Assembly: GCA_002438805.1 (NCBI GenBank)
Contig: DJQV01000023.1
Span: 33,706 to 97,705 of the forward strand
DNA from: Bacteroidales bacterium UBA6377
Lineage (GTDB): Bacteria; Bacteroidota; Bacteroidia; Bacteroidales; UBA932
Reading direction: 5' to 3'
DNA: 64,000 nucleotides
The translations under genes were made by a program, and so were the position numbers. Within the stretch, counting starts at the first letter, position 1, and every line of letters starts with the position of its first letter. The notes beneath the pieces were generated by a model. That model worked only from the letters and a program-made list of their open reading frames with translations. It was not told the DNA's origin and did no database searches. Positions 58,014-64,000 of this stretch are shown one piece after another.

Positions 58014-59126
58014 ATGAAAAAGTTTATATACAGCACTTTGGCACTTTTCGCCGGTCTCTGCGCAGCATCCTGCACGCAGAGTGAAGAACTTGCCACATAC
58101 GACCCGGACAAGGTCGTCGCGCCGACGCTGGGCAATGTCAGCGGCATCAGCCTCTCCGCCGACGGGGATGACGTGACCATAGAATTCGGCAAGGCCGATT
58201 TCGGCCTGTCCGTCTCCGACACCTACACCCTCTACGCCTCTTCATCCGAGTCTTTTGACAAGGAGGAAAAAGTAGGGGCCACCATAGCTGACGGAAAGAT
58301 CACCATCAAACAGTCAGCGCTCAACAGCCTCATCCTCAACCTTGAGGGACAGCCTGGAGAGTCATTCACCCTCTACTTTAGGCTCTCAGGCTTCATGACC
58401 AACGACAAGAATTCGGCCATCGAGAAGACCCTGACGTACTCCAACATCGTCTCTGCCGCGTTCGTGCCTTACAACCAGAACGTTCTCGACAAGGATGCCT
58501 ATGAGCACATCTGGGTACAAGGCTCATACTGCGACTGGTCGCATGACAAGAGCCAGTTCCTGTACAACTACAGCAAGGACGGGGTGAAATACACAGGAGT
58601 GATCGACTTCGGCAGCAAAGCCTCCGAGGGCATCAAGTTCACCGGAACCGGCTCATGGGACGATGCCACCAACTGGGGCTCGGCCGACAGCGGCGAAGAG
58701 GCTGAAGCCGGCTCGATCCAGCTTGTCTCCGGTGGCGGCTCCAAGAACATCGTCTGCTACAGCAAGCGCTTCTACATGTTCTCATTCGACCGCAAGACGC
58801 TCGTGCTCACCAAGGAGTGGGGAGCCAACAGCATAGGCATCGTGGGCACCATCAACGGATGGGGAAGTTCCCCGGACATAGAGATGAACTACAACAAGGA
58901 CTATGTCCGCTTCTGGGCCGACCTCGAGACGACCCAGGACGAGGAAGTCAAGCTCCGCGCCGACTCTGACTGGGCCCTCAACTGGGGAGTGGACGGCAAG
59001 GAGGGAGGCGACAACATAAAGCTCGCCCCTGGCAAGTACCGCGTCTACCTCGACCTCAACAAGGGAACCCTTGAGTTCAACGAGAAGATGTTCGGCAAGG
59101 AAGAACCTACAGCCGACAGCAAATAG
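58014..59126 (+). CDS. SusE/SusF-like starch-binding lipoprotein
   Basis: The 370-aa protein has a lipobox (LCAASC, Cys20). An N-terminal SusE domain (about 35-145: APTLGNVSGISLSADGDDVT) and two CBM-like modules follow (about 165-260 starting HIWVQGSYCDWSHDKS; about 265-360 starting GIVGTINGWGSSPDIEMNYN). The W-G-x-x-G/D starch-binding type surface is repeated in both. It ends the first transcription block; a strong hairpin follows. Confidence 0.85.
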   Translation: MKKFIYSTLALFAGLCAASCTQSEELATYDPDKVVAPTLGNVSGISLSADGDDVTIEFGKADFGLSVSDTYTLYASSSESFDKEEKVGATIADGKITIKQSALNSLILNLEGQPGESFTLYFRLSGFMTNDKNSAIEKTLTYSNIVSAAFVPYNQNVLDKDAYEHIWVQGSYCDWSHDKSQFLYNYSKDGVKYTGVIDFGSKASEGIKFTGTGSWDDATNWGSADSGEEAEAGSIQLVSGGGSKNIVCYSKRFYMFSFDRKTLVLTKEWGANSIGIVGTINGWGSSPDIEMNYNKDYVRFWADLETTQDEEVKLRADSDWALNWGVDGKEGGDNIKLAPGKYRVYLDLNKGTLEFNEKMFGKEEPTADSK

Positions 59127-59141
59127 TTTCCTTTTTTTTCG

Positions 59142-59172
59142 GATGCGTCCGGGCCGATAACCCGGATGCATC
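59142..59172 (+). terminator. Hairpin between the susE and amylase genes
   Basis: GATGCGTCCGGG and CCCGGATGCATC pair (one G-U) around a 7-base loop, followed by TGATTTTATTATCTTTA. It is preceded by a run of T's, so it could terminate in part and work in both directions. TATCTTTA just after it resembles a -7 element for the amylase gene. Confidence 0.6.
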
Positions 59173-59193
59173 TGATTTTATTATCTTTACACC

Positions 59194-61182
59194 ATGATAA
59201 GATTCCGTTTCTCCCTTGCTCTGCTGCTTGCGCTCTCTCTTGTATTCGCGGGCTGCGACAAGAAAGGCGCCGCTCCAGTGGAACCGCCCACACCGCAGAT
59301 TCCCGAAAGTAGCGGAGAGTCCGGCATCAGCTACCAGATTCTTGTCTACTCCTTTGCGGACAGCGATTCTGACGGCTGCGGAGACTTCAAGGGCATAGAG
59401 CAGAGGCTTGACTACCTCAAGCAGATGGGTGTGCAGGCCCTGTGGCTCTCGCCCATCCACAAAGCGGCATCCTATCACGGATATGACGTGCTCGACTACT
59501 CGAGCATCGACCCTGATTTCGGAAGCGAGGAGGACTTCAAATCCCTTCTGGACGCGGCCCACGCCAAAGGAATCAAGATCTACTTAGACTACGTGCTCAA
59601 CCACACGTCCAGAGACCACCAGTGGTTCCTGGACGCCAAGTCCAGCCCGGACAGCAGATACCGGGACTGGTACATATTCTCCGACAGCCCGCAGGAAGAC
59701 ATAAGGGACGGGAAGATAGCCATGATCTCCACAGAGGGTGCCGCCGGCTACGACTCCGGGCAGTGGTTCCCTGCAATCAGCGGGGGCAAGCAGGAAAAAC
59801 TCAGATTCACCCTGAAGCTGGACTCCTACCGCAAACCGTCAGAACTGACCGTGGAAAAGACGGAAAACATAGAGAATGAAGGCTCGGCTGACAGCGGCGT
59901 CTGGCTCTATTATGGAGACGGCAAGCTCGCTCAATTCTACACTTCAGATGAAAGCACCTGCACACTGTCTCTGGAAATGACGAGTGACTGGGGCATTCTC
60001 GTCAGGACAAGCACCAGTGAATGGGGTTCACACAAATACGGAGCGCCTTCAGGCCACAACCACATGGTCTGGGGTCAGCCGCTACAGCTGTCCAACAGCG
60101 ACAGTCAGGACATCCTGCTGCCGGACATGAGCTCCACCATGTACCACTCGCACTTCTGGACCGCCTGGTTCGCCGACCTCAATTACGGCCCGGCCTCCAG
60201 TTGCGAGGAATCCGGGCCCTTCAAGGCCGTGTGCGAGTCCGCCGACAAGTGGATAAGGCTCGGCGTGGACGGATTCCGCCTGGACGCTGTCAAGCACATC
60301 TACCACAATGCCGGCTCGGACGAGAATCCGACATTTCTCAAGAAATTTTACGATCACTGCAATGCAACCTATAAGGCCGCCGGGGGCAGCGGCGAATTCT
60401 ACATGGTCGGGGAGCAATTCAGCACGGCATCAGAGGTCGCACCATACTACAAGGGCCTGCCCGCCTTTTTTGAATTCAGTTTCTGGTGGACTCTGCGTGA
60501 TGCTGTCAACAGCGGCCGCGGCAGCTCTTTCGTAGCTGACATCCAGGGATTCACCTCTCAATACGCCAAATACAGACCCGACTACATCGAGGCCACCAAG
60601 CTCTCCAACCATGACGAAGACAGAGCCGGCAACGATCTGGGCAGAGACCGCGACAAGATGAAGCTCGCCGGCGCGGTGCTCCTGACCGCCGGAGGACAGC
60701 CGTACATCTATCAAGGCGAGGAGCTGGGCTACTGGGGAAGCAAGTCAGGCGGAGACGAATTTGTACGCACCCCGATCATGTGGACCTCGGACGGCTCTGG
60801 ACTCGCATCCGCAAGGCTTACGGGCAAGATTGACAAATCCATGCTGACCGGCGAAATCTCCGTAGAGAAACAGGAGCGGGACAGCGGGTCCGTACTCTCC
60901 CTCTACCGCAAATTCGGAGAACTCCGTGACCGCTACAAAGCCCTGGCCAAAGGCAGTTTCGAATACTGCCCGTCAGCCGCGGCAAACCCTTCCGCTGCGG
61001 CATGGTACCGCGAATACGACGGGCAGCGCATCCTCGTGGTGCACAACTTCGGCCCGGGCCTTGTCAATATCACTTTCTCCTCAGACAAACTTGACAACAT
61101 GATCGGCTCCAACGGCAGCGCCTCCGTCAAAGGGGAAAGACTCAGTCTCGGAGCATATTCCTCAGCCCTGTTCCTGCAATGA
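59194..61182 (+). CDS. SusG-like GH13 alpha-amylase lipoprotein
   Basis: The 662-aa protein has a lipobox (LVFAGC). The GH13 regions are YLDYVLNHTSRDHQW, nucleophile Asp364 (DGFRLDAVKH), acid/base Glu407 (MVGEQFS) and Asp474 (LSNHDEDRAG). A beta-rich insertion at about residues 165-310, between the first catalytic strands (GYDSGQWFPAISGGKQEKLR, TLSLEMTSDWGILV), is placed like the CBM58 of SusG. It would cut starch at the cell surface for uptake by SusC/D. The next GH13 gene starts 17 bases after the stop. Confidence 0.92.
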   Translation: MIRFRFSLALLLALSLVFAGCDKKGAAPVEPPTPQIPESSGESGISYQILVYSFADSDSDGCGDFKGIEQRLDYLKQMGVQALWLSPIHKAASYHGYDVLDYSSIDPDFGSEEDFKSLLDAAHAKGIKIYLDYVLNHTSRDHQWFLDAKSSPDSRYRDWYIFSDSPQEDIRDGKIAMISTEGAAGYDSGQWFPAISGGKQEKLRFTLKLDSYRKPSELTVEKTENIENEGSADSGVWLYYGDGKLAQFYTSDESTCTLSLEMTSDWGILVRTSTSEWGSHKYGAPSGHNHMVWGQPLQLSNSDSQDILLPDMSSTMYHSHFWTAWFADLNYGPASSCEESGPFKAVCESADKWIRLGVDGFRLDAVKHIYHNAGSDENPTFLKKFYDHCNATYKAAGGSGEFYMVGEQFSTASEVAPYYKGLPAFFEFSFWWTLRDAVNSGRGSSFVADIQGFTSQYAKYRPDYIEATKLSNHDEDRAGNDLGRDRDKMKLAGAVLLTAGGQPYIYQGEELGYWGSKSGGDEFVRTPIMWTSDGSGLASARLTGKIDKSMLTGEISVEKQERDSGSVLSLYRKFGELRDRYKALAKGSFEYCPSAAANPSAAAWYREYDGQRILVVHNFGPGLVNITFSSDKLDNMIGSNGSASVKGERLSLGAYSSALFLQ

Positions 61183-61199
61183 CAATAAACACCAAGACA

Positions 61200-64000
61200 A
61201 TGAAACGCATATTCCTTTTACTCGCCACAGCCGTCCTCGCATTCTCCTGCACGGACAGGAAAGCCCAGGAGACGGATTCCGCCTACCCTGCGGACGCGAC
61301 GGTATACGAACTCAACGTCCGTCAGATGACTCCGGAGGGGACCTTTGCCGCAGCGGCGGAACATCTGGCCTCCATAAAAGACCTCGGGGTGGACATCGTA
61401 TGGGTGATGCCGCCGTATCCTATCGGAGAGAAGGGCCGCAAGGGCAGTCTCGGCTCATATTATGCTGTACGCGACTACTGCGACATCAACCCGGAGTTCG
61501 GCACGCTCCAGGACTTCGACGCCTTCCTCGACAGAGCGCATGAACTCGGGCTAAAGGTGATTCTCGACTGGGTGGCCAACCACACGGCCCCGGACCACCC
61601 GTGGGTCACGGAAAAAGACCCGGACTGGTATGTGCGCGACAAAAACGGCAACACCATAGTGGAATATGACTGGACCGACATCGCAAAGCTCAACTATGCC
61701 AACTCCGACATGCGCCGGGAGATGGAGAAGAGCATGCAGTTCTGGATAGACCGCGGAGTGGACGGCTTCCGCTGCGACGTGGCCTACAAGGTGCCGGAAG
61801 ATTTCTGGAAACCTGTCATCAGCCGCCTCAGGGAGAGCTGCTCCCGCAAGTTGTATTTCCTCGCAGAGGGAGAGGAAACCTGGCTGCACGCCGCCGGATT
61901 CGATGCCACCTATGCCTGGAAACTGCACCACATGCTCAACAGCATAGCACAGGGCAAGGCCGACTCCGACAGCCTCAAAGCCTACATCGACTGGAATGCA
62001 GGCAACTACCCATCCGGTGCCATGAGGCTCAGTTTCACCTCCAACCACGATGAGAACTCCTGGTCCGGTACAGAGTTCGAGCGCATGGGAGACGCCTGGC
62101 AGGCCATGGCCGTGCTCTGCTGGACTCTCCCCTCTTCGCAGCCATTGATCTACACCGGCCAGGAGATAGGCTACGACCACCGTTTCGAGTTCTTCGAGAA
62201 AGACCCGATCCCCGACTGGAAGACCAACTCATTTACCGAATTCTACCGTTATCTCAACACCCTCAGGCACAACCATCCTTCACTTTACGCAGGTGAGGGA
62301 AAGTATGAACTGCTCTCCACAGAAGGCAACACTTTCGTCTTCTCAAGGACTTTGGGAGACGACAGCGTCACCGTGAGCGTGCAGCTAGAAGCCCCGTGGA
62401 AATGGAGCATCAGCAGCGGAAGCGACCGCATCTCCCATCTGGAGCCGCCATGCTGGTGGACCGGGATGCGCACCCCTCTCCAGCTCATGGTCAACGGGGA
62501 TGACATCTCAAACTACAATCTCAGCCTCGAAGAGAGCAACGGAGTCAACATCAAAGAAATCCACAAGGCCGAAAGTCCGGATTATCTTTTCGTGGACATT
62601 GAGATCGCCGCCGATGCCGCCCCGGGAAGAAGGTGGCTGGTGTTCAGCCGGGAGGGGGACAGATTCCGCGTCCCCTACGATATCCTCGAACGCCGTGAAG
62701 GCTCGGCGCAGCGGCGCGGGTTCGGTACATCCGACGCCATCTACCTGATAATGCCGGACCGCTTCGTCAACTCCGACAAGACCAACGACAACTCCCCTCT
62801 CACCACGGAAAAAGCCGACAGCAAAGCCTTTTTCGGCAGGCACGGTGGCGACATACAGGGCATAATCGACCAGCTGGACTACATCTCCGGCCTCGGCATG
62901 ACGGGCATCTGGTGCACACCCCTCCTTGAGGACGACGAACCGTCGAGCTCATACCACGGCTACGCCTGCACCAACTACTACAAGATAGACCCGCGCTTCG
63001 GCAGCAACTTCAAATACCGCGAACTCGTCCGCGAGGCCCATTCCAGAGGCCTCGGGATGATCATGGACATAGTGACCAACCACTGCGGAGACGCCCACTG
63101 GTGGATGGAGGATCTCCCGTTCCGGGACTGGGTGCACCAGTGGCCGGAATACACCCATTCCAACTGCGCGTTCTCGGCCCAGAACGACCCGTACTGCTCG
63201 AAACTCGACCATGAGAACATGGTCGGCGGCTGGTTTGACACCAGCATGGTGGACATGAACCTCGACAACCCTTATCTCCTGCAATATTTCAAGCAGTGGG
63301 CCGTCTGGTGGACAGAATGGGCCGACCTTGACGGGCTCAGGGTGGACACCTACCCGTACAACGAGAAAGAACCGATGTCCGAGTGGTGCAAGGCCCTGAT
63401 GAATGAATACCCGGACTACAACATCGTAGGCGAGGTGTGGTCGTCCAACGTGCCGCAGGTCGCCTACTGGCAGGCTGACAACCCCAACAGGGACGGGTTC
63501 AACTCGCACCTCCCGTCGATAATGGACTTCTGCCTGATGGATGCGGTCCGCTCCAGCATCAACACCGACAATGAAGACTGGGACAACGGCATCACCAAAG
63601 TCTACGACTCCATGGCCAATGACTTCTACATCACCGACCCGGACAATATGATGGTGTTCCCCGGCAACCACGACACCGATCGCATAGGGGACGTGGTCCG
63701 CAAAGACCCCGCAAAACTGAAACTCGTGATGAGCCTCATGGCCACGGTGCGCGGGTTTCCTCAAATTTTCGCCGGAGACGAGATGATGGCCGTCTCGGAT
63801 GACCTCTCCCAGGGCCACGGAGGCCTCAGGGTGATGTTTCCTCTGGACTGGGAGTCCGATTCCGTCTCCAAAGACCTGCACGACTACGTGAGCACACTCT
63901 TCCAATGGAGAAAGACCTCCGATGCCGTGCACCACGGCAAGACTCTGCATTTCCTCAGCCGTGACAACACCTACGCCTTCTTCCGATACACAGGCAGCGA
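61200..64000 (+). CDS. Double GH13 lipoprotein: alpha-amylase plus cyclomaltodextrinase-type domain (3' end outside window)
   Basis: One frame is open from ATG at 61200 to the window edge (more than 930 codons). The lipobox is VLAFSC. The first GH13 domain (about 30-400) has VILDWVANHT, Asp193 (GFRCDVA), Glu223 (FLAEGEE) and Asp284 (SNHDENS). A cyclomaltodextrinase N-terminal-like module follows (about 415-505: PPCWWTGMRTPLQLMVNGDD). The second GH13 domain (from about 515) has MIMDIVTNHCGD, Asp716 (LRVDTYP), Glu745 (IVGEVWS) and Asp825 (PGNHDTDR). Both catalytic triads are complete and in the same frame. It probably combines polysaccharide cutting with maltodextrin hydrolysis on one anchored polypeptide. 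Confidence 0.88.
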   Translation, partial: MKRIFLLLATAVLAFSCTDRKAQETDSAYPADATVYELNVRQMTPEGTFAAAAEHLASIKDLGVDIVWVMPPYPIGEKGRKGSLGSYYAVRDYCDINPEFGTLQDFDAFLDRAHELGLKVILDWVANHTAPDHPWVTEKDPDWYVRDKNGNTIVEYDWTDIAKLNYANSDMRREMEKSMQFWIDRGVDGFRCDVAYKVPEDFWKPVISRLRESCSRKLYFLAEGEETWLHAAGFDATYAWKLHHMLNSIAQGKADSDSLKAYIDWNAGNYPSGAMRLSFTSNHDENSWSGTEFERMGDAWQAMAVLCWTLPSSQPLIYTGQEIGYDHRFEFFEKDPIPDWKTNSFTEFYRYLNTLRHNHPSLYAGEGKYELLSTEGNTFVFSRTLGDDSVTVSVQLEAPWKWSISSGSDRISHLEPPCWWTGMRTPLQLMVNGDDISNYNLSLEESNGVNIKEIHKAESPDYLFVDIEIAADAAPGRRWLVFSREGDRFRVPYDILERREGSAQRRGFGTSDAIYLIMPDRFVNSDKTNDNSPLTTEKADSKAFFGRHGGDIQGIIDQLDYISGLGMTGIWCTPLLEDDEPSSSYHGYACTNYYKIDPRFGSNFKYRELVREAHSRGLGMIMDIVTNHCGDAHWWMEDLPFRDWVHQWPEYTHSNCAFSAQNDPYCSKLDHENMVGGWFDTSMVDMNLDNPYLLQYFKQWAVWWTEWADLDGLRVDTYPYNEKEPMSEWCKALMNEYPDYNIVGEVWSSNVPQVAYWQADNPNRDGFNSHLPSIMDFCLMDAVRSSINTDNEDWDNGITKVYDSMANDFYITDPDNMMVFPGNHDTDRIGDVVRKDPAKLKLVMSLMATVRGFPQIFAGDEMMAVSDDLSQGHGGLRVMFPLDWESDSVSKDLHDYVSTLFQWRKTSDAVHHGKTLHFLSRDNTYAFFRYTGS

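Noticed and set aside
62949..63950. A 333-codon frame antisense to the second GH13 domain
   Set aside because: The + strand frame has all catalytic motifs; the antisense product is low-complexity Val/His-rich.
1..64000. tRNA, rRNA or known riboswitch genes
   Set aside because: Intergenic regions were read for cloverleaf 3' ends and conserved rRNA or riboswitch cores and none was recognised; a covariance-model search was not possible.

Overview
The window reads as a Bacteroidales (phylum Bacteroidota) chromosome. The evidence is a SusC/SusD/SusE starch locus with GH13 amylases, a bacterial serine palmitoyltransferase, Bacteroidota-type promoters (TAnnTTTG) in front of many genes, and an aspartate-type MurA. 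The genus cannot be fixed from the sequence alone. Housekeeping regions are G+C-rich. The 4.2-17.6 kb segment is visibly A+T-rich and the 18.4-31 kb segment is intermediate, which fits acquired islands in a core chromosome.

Layout. (1) 1-3685: end of mutS2, yraN, a mannose-1-phosphate guanylyltransferase and a PLP aminotransferase, all + strand and touching or overlapping. (2) 3.8-18.4 kb: an island between two direct copies of a 155-bp repeat. Its core is a minus-strand operon of three different dynamin-like GTPases (569, 708 and 733 aa; the 708-aa one carries C-terminal ankyrin repeats). Behind them lie a helical protein with a membrane hairpin, a mini Asp-box protein, a 422-aa membrane/coiled-coil protein, a coiled-coil protein, a 31-aa membrane microprotein, a DUF4112 membrane protein and a glycosylase-like protein. 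A 2945-bp IS21-family element with a 5-bp target duplication splits the 422-aa gene; removing it restores the frame exactly. This operon is the best candidate for an undescribed system, probably membrane-remodelling or anti-phage, and it looks damaged in this strain. (3) 18.4-31.2 kb: an AbiE toxin-antitoxin pair, several solitary AAA ATPases (one killed by an amber codon), a Ca2+ P-type ATPase, an AlbA_2/ATP-binding regulator, a NERD nuclease-like protein and a lipoprotein. Several of these genes have striking inverted or direct repeats at their promoters. (4) 31.3-41.7 kb: one continuous minus-strand operon aspS-murB-murA-thrA-dapE-dapB-dapA-dapD-dapF, with every junction overlapping, that ties aspartate-family amino acid synthesis to peptidoglycan precursors. 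(5) 41.8-47.6 kb: an SDR plus serine palmitoyltransferase pair (likely sphingolipid synthesis), then a BaiN-type flavoprotein and an outer-membrane beta-barrel lying between inverted copies of a ~142-bp repeat. (6) 48.1-51.9 kb: another DUF4143 ATPase, folE and a LytS/LytTR two-component pair. (7) 52.0-64.0 kb: a starch/maltodextrin locus with an MFS sugar transporter, SusC, SusD, SusE, a SusG-like amylase lipoprotein and a very long lipoprotein with two complete GH13 catalytic domains that runs off the window.

The intergenic spaces are rich in at least three families of short palindromic repeats (REPIN-like), often as paired hairpins. No rRNA, tRNA or CRISPR array was seen.
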